A stretch of 64,000 nucleotides of DNA, taken from positions 248,001-312,000 of the forward strand of contig CAZCHE010000004.1 in assembly GCA_964498395.1 (NCBI GenBank), read 5' to 3'. Positions 55,675 to 64,000 of the stretch are shown here, one piece after another; position 1 is the stretch's first letter, and each line of letters starts with the position of its first letter. Origin of the DNA: Parapedobacter sp964498395 (GTDB lineage: Bacteria; Bacteroidota; Bacteroidia; Sphingobacteriales; Sphingobacteriaceae). The translations under genes were made by a program, and so were the position numbers. The notes beneath the pieces were generated by a model that saw nothing but the letters and a program-made list of their open reading frames with translations, searched no databases and was not told the origin of the DNA.

Positions 55675-58281
55675 TTAAAAACGTGCACCCATGGTAAAAT
55701 GCGGATACCATCCTTCGCGCGAATAACCTGCCATCAACTGCACCAGCATCGCCTTTGCCGGGGCGTAGTAGATTCCAACCCCAACACCCTGGTGCATGCG
55801 TTTGCTGTTATGCCCTGCTGCCCACACTTTTCCGGTATCATAAAACCCGGTTATACCCAACTGTCCCGGCGCGAGGTATCCCCGTACTTCGGCCATCCGT
55901 ATACGGGCCTCGAAATTATTGAAAAGCAGTTGTTCCCCAGCAAACCGATATTGCCGCGAGCCCAACAGATTGCCTTGGCCGCCCAGGAACAGCGATTGGT
56001 AGAAGGCGGTCTTACCAAGGGTGACACCGCCGCCCGTCCGGTTCGCCAGCACGATGGCATCCTGTGCAATGCCCCGGTAAAATGCGACTTCAGCTTTGGC
56101 TCGCATGAATGACCTTGAATACCGGTTAAGCCCGTGCATGCCCTGCAGTTCAACATTGACTGACCCGCCGCTGGTGGTCAGTATCCGATTGTTTCGGGTA
56201 TCCTTTGAATAGGTCACTTTTATGCCGGAAAACAACTTGTTTTTATCGATGGTGAGACTATCGTAAGTATGTAAAGCATCGCTGTGGCTGATAAACCGTC
56301 CGGTGTTTCCACTGCGGTCGGCATGATAGAACTGGCCAATGGGGCCGATACCGACCGTAGCGCTTTTACCCAACATCCACTGGAGGGACGGGTGGACTTC
56401 AACCAAAGTGAACCGTGCCCGGTGATAGCGGATGTTATGTGTATCGCGGTCGTAGACTGTGGCATTTCCAAGTCCGAAGAAATTTTGCGTGTTGTTTGGT
56501 GCAAGCACCTGCCCGTGCACCACCAGATCAGCCCTGTCCAACACGTCTGTCCAATGTCCTTTGTAGTTGATGCTGAAAGCACCGGTAGCAAATGCTGCGG
56601 ACACGAGCAATTGCTGCGTGTGAGCAAACGGGCTTTTTTGAAAACCCTCATTGTGGGTATATCGGAACCCACCACCAACCAGGAACCCGTCATCCACGTT
56701 GTAGCCTGCTGTAACCAACGGCATCCACACGTTATATAAATCCACGGGCCGGAAAGGGATGTTTTCATCTTTTTTACGCCGATAGATCTTCAGTCCGACC
56801 GTATTTCCCGAAAAGGTGGTCTTCTTTCCAACGCCATACACGGCGGTGCGCTTTTGACTGCCTACGATGTGATAATGCTTTTGCCCGCCTTGTCCGATTA
56901 CCCTAAGCCGTATGGGGGTGCCGCGGGTGTCGATGAACACACTGTCCTGTCCATTTCCTAAATAGATGCGGATTTCGCTTGTGAGCGCGGGGTCATAGGT
57001 TTTGTCCATCAATCTCCGCTTCATTCCGCCCTCTTTATTGATTTTATGCATCGTTACCCGCATGGCGTTTTCGGCCGTAGGCTGTACAACGATATGTTCG
57101 TGCTTATCGCTGACTTTGATATCTACGATGCGGTTGATAAATCGGTAATAATCGGACATGCCTTTGGGGAGCGCGTTCCTCCTGTTTTTCAAGTCATTAA
57201 AAATTTCAGTGTGCCTGAGGGCATAAGCCGAATAGGGTAATCGATCGATTGCTTCCATGAGTACACTGTCAGTTATACAACGAACAAAATCGTTTGCCAT
57301 TTCCATCCATTCGGCATAACTGAACTGCGTTTCGGGATGGGCATTCAGGAAGCGGGATTTATACAATGAAAGGCTGGCATTGCCGATCTTCGGGCCGAAG
57401 CCCTGCAACCCCCGTAGGTCGGGCAGGGTGAAGGGCGTGGATGCAAGCGTAGGAACAACGCCTTGCGTTAACCGCAATACCTGGTCACGGTCGCGTGGTA
57501 CGACCAGATAATCCGCATCACCATCGTCACTTTCATCCCGCCAGCGCCATTGGTCGCCATGCCTGTCCCAATCCCCCAAGAGTAAGTCAAGCATTCTGGC
57601 CCTGAAGAATGTTCTGGCATCGTACGTATGGTCATTATCCCTGTTGACTTTCCGTAGCATTTCGATGGTATTATCAGAATTCCCTTCGGGTTCACGTTCC
57701 TCAAGCAGGCACAGCATGTTGGCAAAAAGCAGGTTGTGCACACCCAACGCACTGTCCGGTGCGATCATACCGATGACAGGTTGGGTATGCGGCACACCGG
57801 CGGCATGGGCGATGGGCGGAACCATCAGCGCTGAATAAGGGTGCTGAGCGCTGTTTGCATCATCGACAATGTATTCAGCGAGGGTATTATGCAATTCCTG
57901 GGGCAGTAGCCTGACCGATGTCTTGTTTACACTTCTGATGACCCACTCCTTGCCTGTGGAATCCGCTAATCGCAGGGTGTACGATTGGAATCCCCCGCCC
58001 CGTTTCAGCGGCTTCAGTCCGCCCCGGAATTCGGATATCCGGATGACCGGCACATTGGTTTCGGCATCCCATTCTTTACGGTAATTTTCGCCAAACAGCA
58101 TTTTGTGGAACGCACCTACACGGTTAAAGGCGGGGTTGGCACGCACGCTGATACTGTCTGCTAGGTCGATTTGCAACCGGGCCTGGTTGCTGCCGGGAAT
58201 AGAAGAGGCTGGAACAGCATCGTGTGCAGACACATATCCCCAGCTACATAGAACAAGGTAAATATATCCAATTCGTTTCAT
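55675..58281 (-). CDS. BamA/TamA-type outer-membrane barrel with kinase-like N-terminal region
   Basis: From ATG 58281, 868 residues: signal peptide (about 1-19, YVSAHD), an N-terminal region (about 60-400) and a C-terminal surface-antigen (D15/Omp85) barrel (about 500-868; GGQGNLLGSRQYRFAGEQLL, ITGFYDTGKVWAAGHNSKRM, ending TMGARF with terminal Phe). The N-terminal region lacks POTRA-like repeats and instead shows LLLGDWDRHGDQWRW and YLVVPRDRDQVL. These resemble the catalytic loop (D-x-H-x-x-N/Q) and metal-binding Asp of atypical PI3K/HipA/Fam20-like kinases, with a basic residue in WVIRSVNK. The kinase reading is inference from motif spacing. It follows ppk1 by 23 bases. Confidence 0.78.
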   Translation of the reverse strand: MKRIGYIYLVLCSWGYVSAHDAVPASSIPGSNQARLQIDLADSISVRANPAFNRVGAFHKMLFGENYRKEWDAETNVPVIRISEFRGGLKPLKRGGGFQSYTLRLADSTGKEWVIRSVNKTSVRLLPQELHNTLAEYIVDDANSAQHPYSALMVPPIAHAAGVPHTQPVIGMIAPDSALGVHNLLFANMLCLLEEREPEGNSDNTIEMLRKVNRDNDHTYDARTFFRARMLDLLLGDWDRHGDQWRWRDESDDGDADYLVVPRDRDQVLRLTQGVVPTLASTPFTLPDLRGLQGFGPKIGNASLSLYKSRFLNAHPETQFSYAEWMEMANDFVRCITDSVLMEAIDRLPYSAYALRHTEIFNDLKNRRNALPKGMSDYYRFINRIVDIKVSDKHEHIVVQPTAENAMRVTMHKINKEGGMKRRLMDKTYDPALTSEIRIYLGNGQDSVFIDTRGTPIRLRVIGQGGQKHYHIVGSQKRTAVYGVGKKTTFSGNTVGLKIYRRKKDENIPFRPVDLYNVWMPLVTAGYNVDDGFLVGGGFRYTHNEGFQKSPFAHTQQLLVSAAFATGAFSINYKGHWTDVLDRADLVVHGQVLAPNNTQNFFGLGNATVYDRDTHNIRYHRARFTLVEVHPSLQWMLGKSATVGIGPIGQFYHADRSGNTGRFISHSDALHTYDSLTIDKNKLFSGIKVTYSKDTRNNRILTTSGGSVNVELQGMHGLNRYSRSFMRAKAEVAFYRGIAQDAIVLANRTGGGVTLGKTAFYQSLFLGGQGNLLGSRQYRFAGEQLLFNNFEARIRMAEVRGYLAPGQLGITGFYDTGKVWAAGHNSKRMHQGVGVGIYYAPAKAMLVQLMAGYSREGWYPHFTMGARF

Positions 58282-58304
58282 ATGGGTTAATATTAGTGGC
58301 AGTG

Positions 58305-60344
58305 TCATGGTTCATTGGATGGTATGCGGCATGGGGGCTCGTGAGTAGCCGAGGCTTCCAGATACTGGTAAACGCACGCTTGGGATGGTATGCGTTGCCG
58401 ATTTGCATCGTCATCAAGCTGTATCCCGATGATTTCGCCAAGGATGCGTTGCAATGCTGCATCGCGGATCGGGAAACAGACCTCTATCCGCCGGTAAATA
58501 TTGCGTTCCATCCAATCGGCTGAACCCAGATACATTACTGGCTTTCCGCCATTGTGGAATAGAAAAATACGGCCATGCTCCAGGTACTTGCCTATAATGC
58601 GGATGACACTTACCCTTGAGCTCATCCCCGCGATGCCCGGTCGCAGCCTGCAAATGCCACGGATGATCAGGTTGACCTGCACACCTGCTTCGCTGGCTTC
58701 GTAGAGTTTGCTGATGAGTGTCTCTTCCGTCAGGTTATTCATTTTCAAGGTGATGGAACTGTCCATCCCTTTCCGTGAATTTTCAATTTCCTGATCGATC
58801 AGCCTGATGAAAGCAGGCAATAAATTAAACCGGGCTACCAGCAGTTGGCTGAATTTGATGGTGGGGTTACCGGCTTCAGATGTCCGTGCAGCCAAAAAGG
58901 AAAACAGCGAACACATATCGGCCGTGATGGATTTGTCCGCGGTCAATAAGCTGTGGTCAGTATAGGTCTTTGCCGTCGTTTCATTGAAATTACCTGTGGC
59001 AAGCAGGCCGAAATATTGGCTGGCCTCCCCGGCTTTACGTTTGACCAACGCAATTTTTGCATGAACCTTCAATCCGGGCATGGAGTACATCAATTGCACA
59101 CCGGCTTCCTTCATCAACTTGGCCCATCTGATGTTGTTCGACTCGTCGAACCGCGCCTTCAATTCGACGAAAACGGTAACTTTTTTACCGTTTTTCGCGG
59201 CATTTATCAAAGCTTGTACAATCTTCGATTCCTTGGCTACGCGGTACAGTGTGGCATAGATAGCTTCCGTTTGCCAATCGATAGCCGCTTCGTTGAAAAA
59301 GCGCAAAACGGTATCGTAAGATTCGTAAGGGGTACTCACGAGCACATCCCCTTTGATAAGTCGATTGAAAATGGTGTTAGTGCCTAGTTTGAGGGAGCTG
59401 GCGAGCGGGGTGTCGGCTGTATTCTGCCAGGCATCGTAACACTTGGGGAAATCAGCCAGGTCTTTCAGGTTATGGTAATGTCCACCCGCTACGCTGTTCA
59501 TTTTCCTGAGGGAAAAGGCCCGCAGGAGTACCACCAGGTGTTCCAGTGGAAAATCGGGCGGGTACAATAGCCGAGTGGCCAAGCCCACATCCCGGCGGCT
59601 GACCATTGCTTCGATTTTATCGGCAAGGTCTCCATCGTACTCATCCTGGATGTCCAGATCGGCATCCCGGTTTACTTTAAACGAATAGGCACCCGCAATC
59701 TTTTTTCCGGGAAACACGTTGCCCAGATGATGCTTGATAATGTCATCGATAAATAGGACGTAGTGTCCTTCCGGCGAATCCACACTAAAAAAACGGCTCA
59801 CCACGTCCGACGGGATATTGACGATGGCGAGGTGCCCGGGCCTATTCCCTTCAAACACCACCGCCAGGTAGAGTTTGTTGTTCTCCGGAAAAAATAGTGT
59901 TTCCGATAGCTGGACGATGTGTAACTGCCCCGCCAGCACGGAGAAAAAATAATCCCGTGCCATGGGCAGCACGGCTTTGGGAAGCGGTTCACGGTAGAGC
60001 AGGTGTGTGCCTTCGGATCGTAAAAGCGGTATCAATTGGCCGGAAAGGATTTCACCAAACCGTTCCTGTTGCTCACGGATGGTCTTTCGCACCGCTTTAT
60101 ACTCCCCTTTCCGGACCACACCGTTTTCGATGGGATCGCTTTTACTTATTTTTTTCAGAGCCATCAATACCGGGATCCGTACGCGGTAAAATTCATCGAG
60201 ATTGGAAGAATAAATCGCCAGGAATTTCAATCGTCCGTTCAGCGGAACAGCATCGCTTGCCGCTTCTTCCAGTACACGCGCGTTGAAAGCGAGCCAACTC
60301 AAGTCCCGGCTCAAAAAACGATTTTCTGAAGTGGTAGGTGCCAT
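58305..60344 (-). CDS. ppk1: Polyphosphate kinase 1
   Basis: A 679-residue PPK1 which reversibly polymerises the gamma-phosphate of ATP into polyphosphate. It opens FLSRDLSWLAFNARVLEEA, then NLDEFYRVRIPVLMAL; the autophosphorylated histidine lies in MPGLKVHAKIALVKRK (H428) and the second active-site region FNETTAKTYTDHSLL follows. Domain order N, head, C1, C2 is complete. It sits 3 bases behind the HD/Pycsar-like gene and 23 bases before the barrel/kinase-like gene, in a tight operon. Confidence 0.95.
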   Translation of the reverse strand: MAPTTSENRFLSRDLSWLAFNARVLEEAASDAVPLNGRLKFLAIYSSNLDEFYRVRIPVLMALKKISKSDPIENGVVRKGEYKAVRKTIREQQERFGEILSGQLIPLLRSEGTHLLYREPLPKAVLPMARDYFFSVLAGQLHIVQLSETLFFPENNKLYLAVVFEGNRPGHLAIVNIPSDVVSRFFSVDSPEGHYVLFIDDIIKHHLGNVFPGKKIAGAYSFKVNRDADLDIQDEYDGDLADKIEAMVSRRDVGLATRLLYPPDFPLEHLVVLLRAFSLRKMNSVAGGHYHNLKDLADFPKCYDAWQNTADTPLASSLKLGTNTIFNRLIKGDVLVSTPYESYDTVLRFFNEAAIDWQTEAIYATLYRVAKESKIVQALINAAKNGKKVTVFVELKARFDESNNIRWAKLMKEAGVQLMYSMPGLKVHAKIALVKRKAGEASQYFGLLATGNFNETTAKTYTDHSLLTADKSITADMCSLFSFLAARTSEAGNPTIKFSQLLVARFNLLPAFIRLIDQEIENSRKGMDSSITLKMNNLTEETLISKLYEASEAGVQVNLIIRGICRLRPGIAGMSSRVSVIRIIGKYLEHGRIFLFHNGGKPVMYLGSADWMERNIYRRIEVCFPIRDAALQRILGEIIGIQLDDDANRQRIPSQACVYQYLEASATHEPPCRIPSNEP

Positions 60345-60347
60345 GGT

Positions 60348-61514
60348 TTATGGATTGAAAATGATAATTATGGCAATGAACGCCAGGACAGAAACGATTA
60401 GACCATGCATGAAAATGTTATAGGCCAGCCGCAGGAGTCTGTATTTTCTTCCCAGTACAACCCCCTGTGAATAAACATCCTGGATCAGGGTCGTATATAA
60501 CAGATCACGGTCTTCCATGACGCCCTTCATCCCTTCGTTATAGTCGCCAAGGGACATCCTGTGGAAGTTTCCGAAGAACAATAAGTTCACCTTGCCTGCT
60601 TTTACATCACCCAATGCATAGGTTCCTTTCGGGATGGACGGCCGCGTAGCCAGAATGGCACAAACCATCGTAGACAGGCTTACAGCGAGCAGTACAAACG
60701 TCGGAATCGTCAACTGTGCGTAGTCGTCCAGTTTTCTGAGCAACAGTGCGATAACCACCGACAAAATGATGGAGTTTACTGTAATCAAGATGTTCGCTTT
60801 GTTATCTGCCATGTCGCTTAATCGCTGATTGTTGGTGGCGGTAACCCGAAACATCGTTTCGATGCCGCGATCGGGTCTTTCGCTCGCTCCCTTTTTCCGG
60901 ATTTCACCGCCGGGCCTTTGCCCCGCCCTGAGCGATTCGAGGTTGCGCTGCTTTTGCTCCCCAAGTTGCTGCCTGGCGTAGTCGGTGTGGTATCGGTGAT
61001 GTTCCATGAATGAAATGGTCTTATCGCGCCAATCTTCCTTGCTGATGGGTATTCCTATAAAAGCCCTGGCCTCCCGCCGCATCAACCGGTTACGCGCGAT
61101 GAAATCAGCACTACCCAGATGGAATAGGTCGGCATCGCAAACGATCTCCTCCAGTAAATTGGTCGGTGCCTGGGGTATGCAAGTCGCCATGATGCACTGC
61201 CCAACGGCCGATATGATTTCTTCGGAGACATGGTGCCCACGGAGAAAATCTGCGGCAATGGCCGCACTGCGGAGCTCATGCCCACCCGCCGGACCGTTGT
61301 GGTATCCGACGTCATGGAAATAGGCCGATATGACAACGATGAAATAGTCCCGCTCGTTGAGTTCATAATGCCCGGCAATGGCATTGGTGGCCTCGACGAC
61401 CTGCGTTGTATGGCCCATGTCATGGAAACACAATGTTTCATTTTTATGTGCTGCGTGGTGGCCATCGACCCAAACGGCAGCATCCATTATAATCGCTTTG
61501 TAGTCCATGGTCAT
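60348..61514 (-). CDS. HD-domain protein fused to Pycsar-effector-like membrane domain
   Basis: A 388-residue protein: N-terminal HD phosphohydrolase domain (residues about 10-185; CFHDMGHTTQVV with H31-D32, SAYFHDVGYHNGP with H67-D68, H79) and a C-terminal domain (about 220-388) with two pairs of membrane helices beginning MFRVTATNNQRLSDMADNKA, then NILITVNSIILSVVIALLL. This second block is the signature of the Pycsar-effector family (PycTM/DUF5706), membrane effectors triggered by cyclic pyrimidine nucleotides in anti-phage systems. No PycC cyclase is adjacent; a DUF2652-like gene with a possible cyclase-type fold lies 2 kb upstream. HD-PycTM fusions occur in ordinary Bacteroidetes operons too, so a defence role is open. 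Confidence 0.82.
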   Translation of the reverse strand: MTMDYKAIIMDAAVWVDGHHAAHKNETLCFHDMGHTTQVVEATNAIAGHYELNERDYFIVVISAYFHDVGYHNGPAGGHELRSAAIAADFLRGHHVSEEIISAVGQCIMATCIPQAPTNLLEEIVCDADLFHLGSADFIARNRLMRREARAFIGIPISKEDWRDKTISFMEHHRYHTDYARQQLGEQKQRNLESLRAGQRPGGEIRKKGASERPDRGIETMFRVTATNNQRLSDMADNKANILITVNSIILSVVIALLLRKLDDYAQLTIPTFVLLAVSLSTMVCAILATRPSIPKGTYALGDVKAGKVNLLFFGNFHRMSLGDYNEGMKGVMEDRDLLYTTLIQDVYSQGVVLGRKYRLLRLAYNIFMHGLIVSVLAFIAIIIIFNP

Positions 61515-61520
61515 GATCGT

Positions 61521-62762
61521 TTATCCGGCCAATTCAAACAAAGTGATTTCCGGCGGCATGCCTACGCGCCCGGGGTAACCCAGGTATCCGAAACCACGGT
61601 TGACATATAACTGTTGTTCACCTTGCCGGTATAATCCTGCCCATTGCTTATAGGACCATTGCGCAGGCGAATAGGATTTATCACCTACCGAAATACCAAA
61701 CTGCGTGCCGTGGGTGTGTCCGCTGAACATGACGTCAATGTCCGGGAAGTTGGTGTTTACCTCTTTGTCCCAATGGGTGGGGTCATGGCTAAGGAGTAAT
61801 TTTACCGCTGCCTCATCCGTGCCCCTGATGGCGCCCGACAAATTTCCGTTATCACGGAAGATGGACTCGTTGGCCGAACAATTCTCTACGCCGATGATGG
61901 CCAGGCTTTCGCCACCCAGGGTAATGAGCCGGTTTTCGTCTACTAGTAAATCATAGCCCAGCAGCCGATGGGCGTGCTTAATATCCTTGAGATTCTGCAA
62001 TCTGGCCTCGGGGTTGGGAAATCGTAGGTACGCACCGTAATCGTGGTTCCCCAGCGTGCTGAACACCCCCAACGGCGCTTTTACCTGATTGAAAATATCA
62101 ATGTAATCCCTTACTTCCCCCGCTCTGTCATTCACCAAATCGCCGGTAAAAAACACCATGTCGGGTTTCGTTTCCAGCAAGCGCTCCACACCACCCTTTA
62201 CCGCTGTCCGGTTAAACAGCGATCCTGTATGGATGTCTGAAATCTGGGCGATGGTCATTCCTTCAAATGCCTTCGGAAGTCCTTTGATCACCAAGCGTAC
62301 ACGGTGTACGTGATAGTCATGCGCACCGGAAACAATACCCCAGGTCAATGTACCCGCCGGAATGGCTGCTGCCATCACCGCCGCCTTCATCAGGAACTCA
62401 GACCGGTTTATCACTTGGCCACTACCCCCTGTCGTTCGCTTAACCGACCACCGAACCAATCTGGACGCATCCCCGGCCAATATCAACACAGCGGAAAGCA
62501 TTTTGCCCCCATACGTCACAAACAGGCCGGACAGGATCACGGTTCGGATACCAACGCCCAAAACGTCAGATGCAATAAAGTTATAGGCCCATAAACCCAG
62601 CAACAGTACGGTGGAGACACTCCAAAAAAGCACAGTCACCATCTGCTGTATTTGCTTACGCTGGTCGTTGACGGCTACTTTTACCGCTTGCCATACATAA
62701 CAATCGATCAGCAACAGGATGCAGGTAAGGATAGGTACTACTAGAAATTTACTTGCAGTCAT
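61521..62762 (-). CDS. Membrane-anchored metallophosphoesterase (YkuE-like)
   Basis: A 413-residue protein with about four N-terminal helices (residues 5-125), then a calcineurin-like phosphoesterase domain (about 165-410) with all metal motifs: ISDIHTGS, FFTGDLVND, STLGNHDYGA, LLLSHDP and MFSGHTHGTQ. The TGGSGQVINRSEFLMKAAVM segment before it resembles a Tat-like motif but is preceded by the helices. Such proteins hydrolyse phospholipid or UDP-diacylglucosamine-type phosphodiesters at the outer face of the membrane. It lies 6 bases upstream of the HD/Pycsar-like gene. Confidence 0.9.
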   Translation of the reverse strand: MTASKFLVVPILTCILLLIDCYVWQAVKVAVNDQRKQIQQMVTVLFWSVSTVLLLGLWAYNFIASDVLGVGIRTVILSGLFVTYGGKMLSAVLILAGDASRLVRWSVKRTTGGSGQVINRSEFLMKAAVMAAAIPAGTLTWGIVSGAHDYHVHRVRLVIKGLPKAFEGMTIAQISDIHTGSLFNRTAVKGGVERLLETKPDMVFFTGDLVNDRAGEVRDYIDIFNQVKAPLGVFSTLGNHDYGAYLRFPNPEARLQNLKDIKHAHRLLGYDLLVDENRLITLGGESLAIIGVENCSANESIFRDNGNLSGAIRGTDEAAVKLLLSHDPTHWDKEVNTNFPDIDVMFSGHTHGTQFGISVGDKSYSPAQWSYKQWAGLYRQGEQQLYVNRGFGYLGYPGRVGMPPEITLFELAG

Positions 62763-62774
62763 CTTGTTTCCCTC

Positions 62775-63503
62775 CTATATCGATTGCCCACCATCCACTA
62801 GGTGTATCGCCCCCGTCATGAAAGAAGCATCCTCACTGAGCAGGAAGGCAATAGCCTTGGCAACTTCATCGGGTTTGCCCATTCTGGACAAGGGTATGGT
62901 ACTCCGCATTTGCTCCTCAAGCTGTTGGTTTAGCCCGATTTTATCCATAATTTCCGTCGCTACGGGGCCTGGACTTACGGCGTTAACCCGGATACCCCGG
63001 GGAGCCAATTCGACCGCTGCAATTTTCATCACTGCGTTCAATGCGGCTTTGCTCGCAGCATACACGGATGCAGTGGGGGGAGAAATGGTGGCTGATGTCG
63101 ATGATAGCAATACCACTGATGCATGGTCATTTAGCAGGGGGATGAATTTGCCCAGGGTGAAATAGGCTCCCTTGAAATTCACATTCATCACTTCGTCGAA
63201 CAAGGCTTCATCGGTAAATTCGATAGGCGAAAATTTGGTTATGCCCGCATTGATAAGCAATAGGTCTATTTTTCCGAATCGGTTGGCGACTGCCGAAGCC
63301 AGGTTGTCAATGTCCTGAATACGGGATTGGTCTGCTACGATACCGATGGCCCCCAGTTCTGATGCGGCTTTCTCAACAGCGTCCTTCCTCCTGCCGGTAA
63401 TCACCACCTGGGCCCCGCTGTTCGTTAGTTCTTTTGCAGCGGCATATCCGATACCACTGTTTCCGCCGGTAATGACGGCAATTTTTCCATTTAATGTTTT
63501 CAT
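62775..63503 (-). CDS. Short-chain dehydrogenase/reductase
   Basis: A 242-residue SDR with the NAD(P)-binding motif ITGGNSGIGYAAA, NINAG-like LLINAGIT, the catalytic serine in LLSSTSATI and YAASK (Tyr, Lys). The Arg in ITGRRKD after the first strand favours NADPH. Substrate unknown. It sits 12 bases upstream of the metallophosphoesterase gene in the same operon. Confidence 0.92.
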   Translation of the reverse strand: MKTLNGKIAVITGGNSGIGYAAAKELTNSGAQVVITGRRKDAVEKAASELGAIGIVADQSRIQDIDNLASAVANRFGKIDLLLINAGITKFSPIEFTDEALFDEVMNVNFKGAYFTLGKFIPLLNDHASVVLLSSTSATISPPTASVYAASKAALNAVMKIAAVELAPRGIRVNAVSPGPVATEIMDKIGLNQQLEEQMRSTIPLSRMGKPDEVAKAIAFLLSEDASFMTGAIHLVDGGQSI

Positions 63504-63550
63504 TTTTTTGCGTTGATTAACTAATTCCTATCCATCGGTATTATCCGGTG

Positions 63551-64000
63551 TTAGGTTGCGACGGCAACCGGGTGGTCAAATTGCAGGTAGGTGAAGCAGA
63601 TGTTGCGTATATCACCATATATTTCGCATAACGCGTTGGAACGAGATCCATCTGTTGAATGCGTTGCGGGTATATCTGCAGCTGGAGCGGCCGCTGTCAA
63701 CTCATCGGTCATCAACAGATAAGAACGCCCGGGAATGCCATTTTTCAATAGACGGTGACTTTCAATAACCACTTCACCATATAACTTCCTGAATCCCCCC
63801 AGGGAAAACTCCGACATACTCCCGTAGTGGGCAACGGCTTTGAGGTGGAGATCCAGCGGTAGGTTCAACTGTGCTTCCAATTCAGCCTTTTTCTTGCAAA
63901 AGGCGCGTGTTAGGCTGTCAAACTGCCGGGTGATGTCTTCAATGCTGGGTAGTTGCCGCCATTTGTAAAAGAATACCGCATCTCCTTCGATCTCAGCAAT
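63551..64000 (-). CDS. DUF2652-like protein (partial, 5' end outside window)
   Basis: The frame is open to the window edge and encodes at least 149 residues. It begins in the window with IAEIEGDAVFFYKWRQLPSI, a motif I associate with DUF2652; the AEIEGDAVFFYK strand-turn resembles the metal-binding strand of class III nucleotide cyclases (usual form K..GDa...f). The rest includes FSLGGFRKLYGEVVIESHRL, RSYLLMTDE and CFTYLQFDHPVAVAT. If the fold is cyclase-like it need not be catalytic. It is the most upstream member seen of the operon that continues to ppk1, 47 bases before the SDR gene. Confidence 0.65.
   Translation of the reverse strand: MAEIEGDAVFFYKWRQLPSIEDITRQFDSLTRAFCKKKAELEAQLNLPLDLHLKAVAHYGSMSEFSLGGFRKLYGEVVIESHRLLKNGIPGRSYLLMTDELTAAAPAADIPATHSTDGSRSNALCEIYGDIRNICFTYLQFDHPVAVAT

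Overview
The window comes from a bacterium of the phylum Bacteroidetes, most likely a Sphingobacteriaceae relative (Sphingobacterium, Parapedobacter or Pedobacter type). The evidence is a SusC/SusD pair, an ECF sigma/FecR pair with a DUF4974-type tail, a very large TamB, many small Bacteroidetes families (DUF6520-, DUF6132- and DUF6691-like), and promoters of the Bacteroidetes form TTTG-N20-TAnnTTTG. No complete insertion sequence, prophage or CRISPR array was seen.

Layout. 0-3 kb: a nucleotidyltransferase-HEPN protein directly abutting a YhcG-type PDDEXK nuclease, then small genes and an XRE regulator with an inverted-repeat operator. 3-12.2 kb: a SusC/SusD/TlpA operon, convergent with a MauE plus small Cys-rich protein pair, then FecI/FecR. 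12.3-16.2 kb: an accessory patch of broken genes, a higBA toxin-antitoxin pair and a Fic gene embedded in TGAGCCGATTA inverted repeats. 16.2-27.4 kb: housekeeping-like genes (OmpA-like, TamB, tsaD, an aldo-keto reductase, a bifunctional glucosylglycerol-phosphate synthase/phosphatase) and tRNA-Pro(CGG). 27.7-28.6 kb: a truncated serine hydrolase joined to the tail of an outer-membrane protein.

28.6-51.4 kb is the most interesting part: a reduced-sulfur island. It holds sulfide:quinone oxidoreductase, a split YeeE/YedE sulfur transporter with an OprD-like porin between its halves, a Crp/Fnr regulator, a TsdA-type thiosulfate dehydrogenase, DsrE-like proteins, three persulfide-dioxygenase/rhodanese (CstB-like) proteins of which one is exported, a TauE/SafE exporter, cytochrome bd, peroxiredoxin, rhodanese, thioredoxin, a TlpA-like lipoprotein, a SoxB-like protein, DoxX and a DUF3365 haem protein. 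Six copies of a palindrome, GTAAC-N4-GTTAC, precede its transcription units. In every case the palindrome centre lies exactly 29.5 bp from the first T of a TAnnTTTG-type -10 element. At two divergent junctions the same offset occurs on both strands, giving eight promoters in all. This is the geometry of a class II Crp/Fnr activator, and the obvious candidate is the Crp/Fnr protein encoded inside the island. I infer a single locally encoded sulfide/persulfide or redox regulon.

51.6-64 kb: acnB, an AraC regulator, and a compact minus-strand operon running (from its promoter side) DUF2652-like protein, SDR oxidoreductase, membrane metallophosphoesterase, HD + Pycsar-effector-like membrane protein, polyphosphate kinase 1, and a BamA-type barrel carrying a kinase-like N-terminal region.
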